Source: Planctomycetota bacterium (GTDB taxonomy: Bacteria > Planctomycetota > SZUA-567 > H5-PLA8). From it: a stretch of DNA of 64,000 nucleotides. The notes below the pieces were generated by a model. It saw only the letters and a list, made by a program, of their open reading frames with translations, did not search any database and was not told the DNA's origin. This document shows positions 1-8,158 of the stretch, piece after piece; position 1 is the first letter of the stretch, and each line of letters opens with the position of its first letter. Location: the NCBI GenBank assembly GCA_023150555.1, contig JAKLKQ010000012.1, forward strand, positions 1 to 64,000. Reading direction: 5' to 3'. Position numbers and translations under genes: made by a program.

Positions 1-648
1 AGCGAGACCTTCATCGCCGTCCTCACCTACAACCTCATGATCCTCGCTCTACTTCTGCCTTTGTTTTCAACAGAGCATGGAATCAGGATTCAGGGGACAG
101 GGAAGGTGTGGCTTCGCCAACCTTCCGAGGTTGGCTCTGCGATAGCCAGTCCTTCCGGGAAGGTGCGCCGGAGGCGCTCCACCCCTGACTCCTGAATCCC
201 GACTCCTGACCCCTTCTGTTACGCAAAGCGTACATTGCACCTGGCGCAGCACGTCGCGCAATGTAACACCCGCACAATGCGCAACGTAACACATCCACGA
301 TGTGCACTATTCACGTAAGTCCAATGATTCGATGAAGCGCTCATCGCTGCACCTTGTAAGAAATGCGTAAGGATCGATACAAATCGCTATGTGCACTCCA
401 GCACGTCGCGCAGCACATGGTGATTCGCGAAATCTCGCGAATTTGAAACAGGAAATGCCGCGTCATATCCGCGTCACACGATCCTGTAAGTCCTGGAATT
501 TCGCGCGCGATTCGCGGCGTAATTGCAGGCGCCTATGACGAAATGTCACAGTGGCGTTGTGACGTTTCGTCCTACGCGCGCAGGCTTGTGACGTCGATGT
601 GACGCGTGTGCGACGCGTTTTTCGCGCCGCCGCGCCGCTCGGGTTCGG
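1..648. other. Repeat-rich intergenic region at the left edge
   Basis: No convincing gene lies here. The first 65 bases stay open in frame 1 and read as a hydrophobic stretch (ETFIAVLTYNLMILALLLPL) that could be the 3' end of a gene entering from the left, but the frame runs on into repeat DNA and stops at 193-195. Positions 77-212 hold a cluster of small hairpins (listed separately). Positions 213-480 are rich in short motifs such as GTAACA and CACGTCGCGCA, the latter near 246 and again near 400. An inverted repeat (GACGAAATGTCAC at 537-549, GTGACGTTTCGTC at 559-571) lies just beyond the stop of the minus-strand peptidase and may end its transcript, although no T-run follows it. Confidence 0.5.
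77..212. repeat. Cluster of short hairpins flanked by an imperfect inverted repeat
   Basis: The ends carry related inverted sequence: ATCAGGATTCAGGGG on the left, CCCCTGACTCCTGAAT and GACTCCTGACCCC on the right. Between them are four short hairpins: GGAAGGTGTGGC/GCCAACCTTCC (101-126), TTGGCT/AGCCAG, CCTTCC-G-GGAAGG (151-163) and GCGCC-GGA-GGCGC (165-177). The arrangement resembles dispersed intergenic repeats of the REP/MITE kind. No second copy was recognised in this window, so mobility is inference. Confidence 0.5.
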
Positions 649-1833
649 CTACGCGCGCTCCGCCGCTGCGACGATGTTGAGCGCGATCTGGCACGCGTCG
701 TAGTAGTCCTTCAGCACGATATACTCTTTCGCCGTATGGACTTCGCGCATCCCGCAGCCGAAGGTCACCGTCGGGATGCCGTGCGCGTTCAGGTGGTTGG
801 CGTCGACGCCGCCCTTGTTCGAGTACGTCCGGCCTTCCAGCCCCGCGGCCTTCGTCACGGCCAGCGCTTCCTGCACCACCGGCGCCTCGTCGGGAATCGC
901 GAAGGCCTCGTAACCGGGCCCCGGGCCGAAACTTACGCTGGCGCATTCGCCCATCTCGTTCTTCACTTCGGCCGCGGCTTTCGCGAAGACCTCTTTCCAT
1001 TTCTCCACGATTCTCTTGCGGAATTGCGGGTCCCACGCGCGCGCTTCCGCGAGGATATAAAACTCGGGCACGACGACATTTGTGCCTTCGCCGCCGCGCA
1101 GAATTCCGGCGTTGGCGGAACCTTCGCCTTCGCTGTTGGCGATCTTGCCGTGCCAGCCGCTGCGTCCGAGATCGGCCAACGCGTAAGCCGCGACCTGCGA
1201 AGCGCTTACGCCCAGGTGAACGTGCTCGCCGGCGTGCGCGGGCTTGCCCGCGATCTTGATCTCGAAGCGCTGCGTGCCGATGACCTTGGTCAGGATGTTC
1301 TGCGGCTCGGCCGAGTCGAAGTTGAAGCCCAGGCTGGGTTTGGGATCGCCGAGTTTCTTCACGTCCAGCCCGCGCGCGCCGACCAGGCCGACTTCCTCCT
1401 GCACGTGGAAGACGCAGGTGACGGGCGCGTGCTTGCCGCCGAGTTCCGCGAGGCGCCGCACCGCCTGCAGCACGACGCCGCAGCCCAGCCGGTTGTCGCC
1501 GCCCAGGGCCTTGCCCGGCGCGTCGTTGCGGATGTAATCGCCGTCCAGGCGCGGCTTTGCGCCCACGGCCAGGGGCACCGTGTCCATGTGCGTGCTGAGC
1601 AGCCGGCGCGGGCCCTTGCCGTGCCCGTCGAAGCGCACGATGACGTTGCCGGTGTCGCCACCGTACTCGCTCTGGTGCTGCGCCTCGTCGACGAGCACCT
1701 GGGAGTCCTTGACGCCGAAGGACTTGAAGCGCGCGCGCAGCCACTCGGCGACGGGCTTCTCCTTCGCGGGGCCGGCCTCGATGTTCAGCAGCTCCATCAG
1801 CTCGCGCAGCGCGCGTTCGCGGTCCAGCGCCAT
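649..1833 (-). CDS. M20/M42-type metallopeptidase (peptidase T-like)
   Basis: A 394-residue co-catalytic zinc exopeptidase, probably a cytoplasmic di/tripeptidase or aminopeptidase. The M20 landmarks are present: THMDTVP at 81-87 (H82 first metal ligand, D84 base support), GGDNRLG around 111-117 (D113 bridging), QEEVGLVGAR at 145-154 (E146 general base, E147 ligand), NFDSAE around 171-176 (D173) and a C-terminal REVHTAKEY (last His ligand). A central lid/dimerisation domain contains AHAGEHVHLGVSA. Length is normal for peptidase T/PepV-like enzymes. The start has a strong ribosome-binding site (GGGAGGA, 6 nt upstream). It is monocistronic and divergent from the kinase gene. Substrate specificity cannot be read from sequence. 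Confidence 0.9.
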   Translation of the reverse strand: MALDRERALRELMELLNIEAGPAKEKPVAEWLRARFKSFGVKDSQVLVDEAQHQSEYGGDTGNVIVRFDGHGKGPRRLLSTHMDTVPLAVGAKPRLDGDYIRNDAPGKALGGDNRLGCGVVLQAVRRLAELGGKHAPVTCVFHVQEEVGLVGARGLDVKKLGDPKPSLGFNFDSAEPQNILTKVIGTQRFEIKIAGKPAHAGEHVHLGVSASQVAAYALADLGRSGWHGKIANSEGEGSANAGILRGGEGTNVVVPEFYILAEARAWDPQFRKRIVEKWKEVFAKAAAEVKNEMGECASVSFGPGPGYEAFAIPDEAPVVQEALAVTKAAGLEGRTYSNKGGVDANHLNAHGIPTVTFGCGMREVHTAKEYIVLKDYYDACQIALNIVAAAERA

Positions 1834-2196
1834 GGCGGGTCCTCCCAGGAAAATCTTCTCAACCGCAAAGCGCGCAGCGGGAAAGCGTTATCGCGGCGGC
1901 TTCGATGCTATACACCTCGCCGCGCGTGAGCCACCTCAATTCCTTGCGCGCACGCGCCGCCGCGCCTGTTTCAGAACGCTCGCCGTTCGGACGTTGGGGC
2001 AACCAACGCCGCAGCACAAGTGTTGTCCCAAACAACGCGATTTAGGGGAATTATTGGCATTCTAACCCCTTTTCCCGCCTCATCTTATTGGCGCGCCGCG
2101 TGCGATGGAATGGAGCGACACGGCGCGCAATTCGTGCGTCAGAAGGTTGGGGAGATTGGCCATGAATACGAGGTGCCAGGGTAGGGAGCTTCGCGT
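1834..2196. other. Divergent intergenic region between peptidase and kinase genes
   Basis: This 363 bp spacer separates the minus-strand peptidase from the plus-strand kinase and must hold both promoters. A TATACA hexamer at about 1909 and an AT-rich stretch near 2036-2075 (TTTAGGGGAATTATTGGCATTC) are the only promoter-like patches. No RNA gene or coding region was recognised. Confidence 0.4.
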
Positions 2197-5100
2197 ATGA
2201 TGAACGGAGAAAAGGCGTTGCCCAAACGAGACCAGGACGGGAAAGCCATGGAGAACACTCCGAATCTCATCGGCGGCAACCGCATCGTCGAGAAACTCGG
2301 CGCCGGCGGCATGGGTGCCGTGTATCTCGCCAAGCACCAGACGCTCGGCCGCGAGGTTGCGCTGAAGCTCCTGCCGCCCGAGTTCACGCAGCACAAGGAG
2401 TACGTGGAGCGCTTCCTGCGTGAAGCTCGCGCCGCGGCTCAACTTAAGCACCCCAACGTGGTGCAGGTCTACGATGCCGGCGAGCAGGGCGGGCAGTTCT
2501 ACATCTCGATGGAGTTCGTCAAAGGCAAGAGCCTGGGGCACTTGCAGCGCGAGAAGGGGCCGCTCGACGAGGCCGTGGCGCTGCGCTTCCTGCAGCAGGC
2601 CGCTCACGGGTTGGCCGCCGCGCACGCGCTGGGGCTGGTCCACCGCGACATCAAGCCCGAGAACCTGCTGGTCGACACCGACGGCACCGTGAAGGTCGCC
2701 GACTTCGGCCTGGTCTCGGATGTCGAAGGCGACAGCGGACTTACGCAGCCCGGGGCGATGCTGGGCACGCCGACATACATGAGCCCCGAGCAGTGCGACG
2801 GGCTGAAGGCCGACGTCCGCAGCGACCTCTACTCGCTGGGCGCCGCCTTCTACCGCCTGATGACCGGCAGCGCGCCGTTCACCGCGCCCACGCCCATCGG
2901 GGTGCTCTACAAGCACCGCTATGAGCCGACGCCCGATCCGCGCACCGTCCGCCCGCAGATCAGCGAGGCCACCGCGCAGATGCTGCTGCGCATGATGGCC
3001 AAGCGCCCCGAGGACCGCTTCCAGACGGCCGCCGAAGTCGCCGCCTTCGCCGACGCGGTGCTGAAGGGCGGCGAAGCCACGCTGCGCCCCGGCGCGATGA
3101 ATGCCGGCGCGCCGATGCATTCGCCCGTCGGCATGCCCGTGGCGACGCCGACGCCGGGCGCGATGCCCATGAACACGCCCATGCCCACGCCCGTGCCCGG
3201 TTCGGCGCTCACGCCGATGCCGGCCACGCTTTTGCCGAACACTTTGGTCGGCTCGCCAACGCCAACGCCCGGCATGCCTTACGGCGCCACGCCGTACGCC
3301 ATGCCCGCACCGGTCGCGCCGCCGAAGCCCCGCAGCAAGGCCGCGTTGGCGCTGGTCGCGATCCTGTTCCTGGCACTCGCCGGCATCGGCGGCTTCTTCG
3401 GCTGGCAGAAGTACAACGAGATGCAGATCGCCGAGGCCAAGACGCAAGCCGGGCAGGCTCGCGCACTTAAGCAGTACGACGGGGCGCTGGCGGTGCTCGA
3501 CGCGGCCATCGCGCGCTATCCCGAGGAAGCCAGCCTCAAGACCCTGCGCGACCAGATCGACGTCGATTTCGTCCGCGCGCAGGTGGAGGCCTTCAAGACT
3601 GCCGCCGAGACCGCCCAAAAAGCCAGCCAGTGGTCCGAGGCCGTCGCCGCTTATGGCAACGCTCTTGCGCTGGAAGCGCAACGCAAGGACTTGAATGGGC
3701 TTACGGCCGACCCGCTGCTGCCGAACCTGAAGAAGCATGCCGAAGACCTGCGCGACTTCCACGACTATATGGCGCAGGGGCGCCAGGCCGAGGACAGCGC
3801 CGAATTCGCCAAGGCCGCGGAACTCTACGAGAAGGCCGCAACCTTCGAGGCCGCGACCGGCACCGAAGCGCGTAACGCCGCCACCAAGGCGCACTTCCAG
3901 GATCTGCTCGCGCAGGCCAAGGCGCTCGAGAAGGACAACAAGCTCGCCGAGGCCCTCGAGAAGGTCAACGCCGCCGCGGACCTCAACGTGCGCAGCCTGA
4001 AGGAAGACCAGAGCCGCCTCGGCACGCGCATCCGCTACGACGGGCTGCTCGCCGACGCGGACAACCTCAAGAGCAAAGGCAACTTGCGCGAGGCCGCCGA
4101 GATGCTGAAGCGTGCCGCCGGACTACTGCCCCAGGACAGTAAGGCCGACGACCTGCTCGCCGACAGCCAGAACCTCATCCGAGACGCCGAGTTCAACGAA
4201 GCGATGGCCGCCGGCGACGCGGCGCTGGGCAAGAGCGACTGGGCCGCCGCCAAGACCGCCTTCACCAAGGCCGGCGAGCTCAAGAAGGACCAGAGCGAAC
4301 CCGGCAGGCGCTACAAGCACGCCCAAGCCGGCGAAACCGCCTCCGAAGGCGCCGCGCTGCTGGCTCAGAAAAAGTGGGCCGACGCCAAGGCCAAGTACTT
4401 GGAAGCGGCCAAGTTGCATCCGGAGCAGGCGGCCTACGCCGCGAAGGCCGCCGAGATCGCCGCGCAGGAACAGGGCATCGCGGGCCTGGAGGATGCTGCC
4501 CGCGCCGCCGACACCGCCCAGGACTTTAAGAAGGCGAGCGACCTCTGGACGCGCCTCGAGAGCGAAGACCCCGAGAACAAGACCACCTACCGGCAGCGCG
4601 CCAACAGCGCCGCCTACAACGACTTGGATCAGCAGGCCAACGACCTGATCCGGGCAGGGAAACTCACCGAAGCCCTGGCCGTGGCCGAGCGCAGCAAGGG
4701 CTTCGACAGCGCCACCAACGGCGAACGCTCCGCGGCCAGGATCAAGGAGATCGAAGGCAAGATCGCCGCCCGGCAGGCCGCGCAGGCCACCGGCGAAGCC
4801 CTGGCGAACGCTCGGTCGCTCGTCGAGCAAGGCCACGCCGCCGAAGCCGTACTCACCCTGCGCGGGGCCGTGCAGCAGAACCCGCAGAACGCGCAGCTCG
4901 CCCGAGAGCTGGCCGGCGCCGAAGGCGTCGAGGCGGTCGAACGCGGCTACAAGCGCCTCGAGGAGATCCGCTCCGACGCGGAAGCCAGCGCGAAGACCAG
5001 CGTCGACGCCGACGATGACAAGAAGATCGCCGCCCACTTCCAGGCCATCCAGGACTGGCAGGGCAAGTTGGAAGGCAGCCGCGGCGCGGCGCGCCAAGCC

Positions 5101-5412
5101 TGGCTGGACGGCAAGTTCGAACTCATTGCCCAGGCAGCAGATACGATGAAAGCTCAAGGCCGCGAGATGGGCAACGAGTTCACCAGCATCGCCGCTTTCT
5201 TCTCGGGCAAGGCCGCCGACGCAGCGCAGGCCAAGGCCAATGTCGGCGGTGCGGTGGGCGGCCTCCTCGGCGGGCGCGGGCGCGGCTTCGGCAGCGTGGG
5301 CGCCAACACGGACGTCGGCCGCAACAACAAGAAGGCGGCCATCTTCCAGGCCACGGCCAATGCCCTGACGGCCGCTGGCAACGAAGCCCGGCGCATCGGC
5401 GCATCTCAGTAA
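2197..5412 (+). CDS. Transmembrane Ser/Thr protein kinase with C-terminal TPR/coiled-coil repeats
   Basis: A 1071-residue Hanks-type kinase. The kinase domain (about 25-290) has the glycine loop GAGGMGAVY, the VALK lysine, catalytic HRDIKPEN, DFGLV and the TPTYMSPEQ activation-segment end. A linker rich in Met, Pro and Thr (about 300-385, repeated TPTPG-like units) leads to one membrane helix (about 387-408, AALALVAILFLALAGIGGFF). Beyond it lie about 600 residues of Ala/Glu/Lys-rich helical repeats resembling degenerate TPRs, then a Gly-rich patch (GAVGGLLGGRGRGFGS). The layout implies an extracytoplasmic repeat sensor or scaffold controlling a cytoplasmic kinase. GGGAG 8 nt before 2197 supports this start; ATG at 2248 is the alternative. 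A strong terminator follows. Confidence 0.92.
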   Translation: MMNGEKALPKRDQDGKAMENTPNLIGGNRIVEKLGAGGMGAVYLAKHQTLGREVALKLLPPEFTQHKEYVERFLREARAAAQLKHPNVVQVYDAGEQGGQFYISMEFVKGKSLGHLQREKGPLDEAVALRFLQQAAHGLAAAHALGLVHRDIKPENLLVDTDGTVKVADFGLVSDVEGDSGLTQPGAMLGTPTYMSPEQCDGLKADVRSDLYSLGAAFYRLMTGSAPFTAPTPIGVLYKHRYEPTPDPRTVRPQISEATAQMLLRMMAKRPEDRFQTAAEVAAFADAVLKGGEATLRPGAMNAGAPMHSPVGMPVATPTPGAMPMNTPMPTPVPGSALTPMPATLLPNTLVGSPTPTPGMPYGATPYAMPAPVAPPKPRSKAALALVAILFLALAGIGGFFGWQKYNEMQIAEAKTQAGQARALKQYDGALAVLDAAIARYPEEASLKTLRDQIDVDFVRAQVEAFKTAAETAQKASQWSEAVAAYGNALALEAQRKDLNGLTADPLLPNLKKHAEDLRDFHDYMAQGRQAEDSAEFAKAAELYEKAATFEAATGTEARNAATKAHFQDLLAQAKALEKDNKLAEALEKVNAAADLNVRSLKEDQSRLGTRIRYDGLLADADNLKSKGNLREAAEMLKRAAGLLPQDSKADDLLADSQNLIRDAEFNEAMAAGDAALGKSDWAAAKTAFTKAGELKKDQSEPGRRYKHAQAGETASEGAALLAQKKWADAKAKYLEAAKLHPEQAAYAAKAAEIAAQEQGIAGLEDAARAADTAQDFKKASDLWTRLESEDPENKTTYRQRANSAAYNDLDQQANDLIRAGKLTEALAVAERSKGFDSATNGERSAARIKEIEGKIAARQAAQATGEALANARSLVEQGHAAEAVLTLRGAVQQNPQNAQLARELAGAEGVEAVERGYKRLEEIRSDAEASAKTSVDADDDKKIAAHFQAIQDWQGKLEGSRGAARQAWLDGKFELIAQAADTMKAQGREMGNEFTSIAAFFSGKAADAAQAKANVGGAVGGLLGGRGRGFGSVGANTDVGRNNKKAAIFQATANALTAAGNEARRIGASQ

Positions 5413-5433
5413 GCCTGTTTCGTGTCCCTTCCG

Positions 5434-5465
5434 GCGCCGCGCGGCACTCCCCGCGCGGCGCTTTT
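5434..5465 (+). terminator. Rho-independent terminator after the kinase gene
   Basis: A perfect 11-bp GC stem (5434-5444 with 5451-5461), a 6-nt loop and TTTT at 5462-5465, starting 22 nt after the kinase stop codon. Confidence 0.8.
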
Positions 5466-5614
5466 CATTGCGGGCAACAGGCTTTCGTATTTAACCGATC
5501 CGGCCTAGGCTTCCAAACTCGGCCTGAATGGGCCACACCCTATCCCCGACGCCCACGCGCCCATGGACTATACAATCGTAGAGCATTAAGGTGCGCCTTC
5601 AGGGAGGAACCGGC

Positions 5615-8092
5615 ATGTCAGTCCCAATCGCCGCCCGTACCCGCCATTTGCTGCTTTGGGCCATAGCCCTTGCCGCCTCAGCATCCGCGGCTGGCGAACC
5701 CGCCCCCGCCGTCCACGAGTGGCCGCAGTGGCACGGCGACGCCGGCAACACCTGCGTCTCGAACGACCCGGCGGTGAGGCCGCCGTTCAAGCTCGTCTGG
5801 TCCTACCGGCTCGATTCGGATGGATCGGGCGACGCGGGCTCAGGCGTGATCGCCGCCGGCGGGCTGGTCTACGCGTACTCCTACAGCACCGGCACCTTTG
5901 TTGCCCTCGACGCCGAGACCGGCGAGCTGCGCTGGGAATTCGGTGCGCCGGATCTCTCCTATTCTTCCGTGCCCGCCTACGAGAACGGGCGGCTTTTCCT
6001 TACACGCAACGCGCACGGCCGCCGCGGCGTGGTGGCGCTGGAGGCCAAGACCGCCAAGGTTCTGTGGAAGAAGGACTTCTCCGGCTCCGGCGTGCACGTC
6101 TCGCGCTGGGGCATGCCGGTGGCGGACGGACGGCTGTACATCCATGAAGGCGGTAAGGAACCCGCGGTCGTCTGCGTGGCCGCCGAGAACGGCGAGGAAC
6201 TCTGGCGCCGCGCCCTCGGCAACGAGGACGGCCACTGCGCCGTGGCGCCGACGGTCGCCGGCGGGCGCGTCTTCGTCGCCATGCGCACCGGGTACATGCC
6301 CAGCCACTCGGACGTCGGCGCGACCTGGGCGCTGGACGCCAAGAGCGGCGAGATCCTGTGGAAGCGCAAGAGCGTCTTCCCGCTGCGCCCCATGTCCGCC
6401 GACGAGAGAATTGTCGTCTGTCCGATGTACTGGTCGAAGGACCAGCAGCTCCACGTGCTCGACGCGAAGACCGGCGAGACACTGTTCGCGCAGAAGAACA
6501 ACGGCGTCTGCGGGCCGCTGTCAAGCGACCGCATCTATATCAAGCCCGGCGGCGGCGCGATCCTGGGACTCGACCGCACCGAGGGCAAGAAGGTCCTCGG
6601 CGCTAGTGCGCCCGCCGGCACCGGCTGCAGCGTTCCCGTGATCAACGGCAACTACGCGTACGTCGGCACCGGGTGCCCGGGCCCCAGCGACAGCGAACGC
6701 CCCGGCGCCTTCGGCCAGGCCGATATGGACCAGCGCACCAAGGGCTCGGGCTGGTCGATCCACGCCCTCGATCTTTCGACGGGCAAGAGCGTCTGGAGTT
6801 TTTCCACGGCCTGCAACGTCTGCGGGGACCCGGCCATCGCCTACGGCAAGCTCTACTGCAACAGCCGCGACGGGCGCGTCTACTGCTTCGCGCCCTGCAA
6901 GGAAAGCGAACCGACCACGCCCGAAGCGATCGACACGGCTGAACCGGCCTCGCCAGAAGCCGTGAAAGCGCTGCTCGCCGCCGAAGTCGCGGAATACGAA
7001 CCCAACAATGCCTGGCCCATGGCCGGCGGCAGCGCGGCGCGCAACGGAATCGAAGGCCAGACCCTGGCCGCGAATCTGGAACCGGCTTGGACGTACGAGA
7101 TCGGCGGACGCGTGCTGGCGGGCGCGGCGATCGCCAGCGGCACGGTCTACTCGGGCTCCGACGGCGGCACGCTGCACGCCGTGGACCTGGCAACCGGCAC
7201 GAAGAAGTGGACCTACGACGCGAAGGTGAAAGTGCGCGTGACGCCCGCCGTAGCGGGCGACAGCGTCTATGCGGGCGCCGACGACGGCACGTTCTTCGCG
7301 CTCGACGCCAAGACCGGCGCAGCAGAATGGACGTTCAGGGCCGGCGGCGCAGTCAGCGCCTCGCCGGTGGTCGCCGGCGGCGTGGTGCTCTTCGGCGCGG
7401 CAGACCACAACCTCTACGCGCTGGACCGTTCGAACGGCAAGAAGCTCTGGAGCTTCCGCGCGGACTCGTATCTGCTCAAGGCGCCGCCGGCCGTGCGCGG
7501 CGACACGGTGTACGCGGCGGCGTGGCTCGAATGGCTCTACGCGATCGACCTCGCTACCGGCCGGCTGAAGTGGAAGACGTACCATGCGGTCTCCGTCGAA
7601 GCCGTCGCGCTGCACCGCGAGAAGGTCTATGCGCGCACGCCGTACTACCTGATGGAGATCGATCCGGCGGACGGCAAGCGCCTTCGCATGGCCGGGGCTG
7701 GATACGGCTACGGCGGGATGGCCTTCGACAAGAACCTTGTTTTCGTGACCGGCATCGCCAGCCAGTACGGTTCATCCGCCGCGCGCGCCTTCGATCTCGA
7801 CGCGCCGGACATGGAGGGCAAGGGCATCGGCGCCAGCGAACCGATCCGCGTAATCTCGGCGGGTAAGGGGTACCCGGGCGGCGTCGACGGCATGACCACA
7901 CCTGTGGCGCTGGACGGAAAGACCGTCTTCACAAAGCGCAACGGCACGATCGTGCTGCTGGACCGCGACGGCAAGATGCTGTGGAGCGCCAAGATGGGCG
8001 GGCAGAGCCATGCCGACCCGGCGGTGGCCGGTGGCGTGCTGGTGGTCGGTTGCGACGACGGGAAACTCTACGCCTTCCGCGCAAAGCAGTAG
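5615..8092 (+). CDS. Secreted two-propeller PQQ-binding-like beta-propeller protein
   Basis: An 825-residue exported protein. A signal peptide (LLLWAIALAASASAAGEP) precedes two sets of PQQ-like blades with the usual 'ALDAETGELRWEF', 'LDLSTGKSVWSF' and 'VDLATGTKKWTYDAKV' strands; a linker around 440-470 separates them. Each half opens with a similar WPQWHGDAGNT or WPMAGGSAARN box. Such proteins in Planctomycetota-like genomes are periplasmic and of unknown ligand; most are not quinoprotein dehydrogenases, and no dehydrogenase catalytic residues are evident here. The ATG at 5615 was chosen because GGGAGGA sits 7-8 nt upstream and the signal peptide follows at once; an upstream in-frame GTG (5591) lacks this. 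TATACAAT at 5569-5576 is a plausible -10 element. Confidence 0.88.
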   Translation: MSVPIAARTRHLLLWAIALAASASAAGEPAPAVHEWPQWHGDAGNTCVSNDPAVRPPFKLVWSYRLDSDGSGDAGSGVIAAGGLVYAYSYSTGTFVALDAETGELRWEFGAPDLSYSSVPAYENGRLFLTRNAHGRRGVVALEAKTAKVLWKKDFSGSGVHVSRWGMPVADGRLYIHEGGKEPAVVCVAAENGEELWRRALGNEDGHCAVAPTVAGGRVFVAMRTGYMPSHSDVGATWALDAKSGEILWKRKSVFPLRPMSADERIVVCPMYWSKDQQLHVLDAKTGETLFAQKNNGVCGPLSSDRIYIKPGGGAILGLDRTEGKKVLGASAPAGTGCSVPVINGNYAYVGTGCPGPSDSERPGAFGQADMDQRTKGSGWSIHALDLSTGKSVWSFSTACNVCGDPAIAYGKLYCNSRDGRVYCFAPCKESEPTTPEAIDTAEPASPEAVKALLAAEVAEYEPNNAWPMAGGSAARNGIEGQTLAANLEPAWTYEIGGRVLAGAAIASGTVYSGSDGGTLHAVDLATGTKKWTYDAKVKVRVTPAVAGDSVYAGADDGTFFALDAKTGAAEWTFRAGGAVSASPVVAGGVVLFGAADHNLYALDRSNGKKLWSFRADSYLLKAPPAVRGDTVYAAAWLEWLYAIDLATGRLKWKTYHAVSVEAVALHREKVYARTPYYLMEIDPADGKRLRMAGAGYGYGGMAFDKNLVFVTGIASQYGSSAARAFDLDAPDMEGKGIGASEPIRVISAGKGYPGGVDGMTTPVALDGKTVFTKRNGTIVLLDRDGKMLWSAKMGGQSHADPAVAGGVLVVGCDDGKLYAFRAKQ

Positions 8093-8158
8093 GCGCCTCA
8101 ATGGTCAGAACCGTTTTCCTTCTCTGCGTGCTCAGCGATCTCGGCGGTTAAGCGCCGT

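Noticed and set aside
1-195. A possible C-terminal fragment of a transposase or membrane protein at the left edge
   Set aside because: Only about 20 hydrophobic residues look coding before the frame enters repeat DNA; not enough to assign a gene.
2080-3894. A 604-codon minus-strand frame over the kinase gene
   Set aside because: The plus strand has complete kinase motifs; the minus frame shows no domain or start signal.
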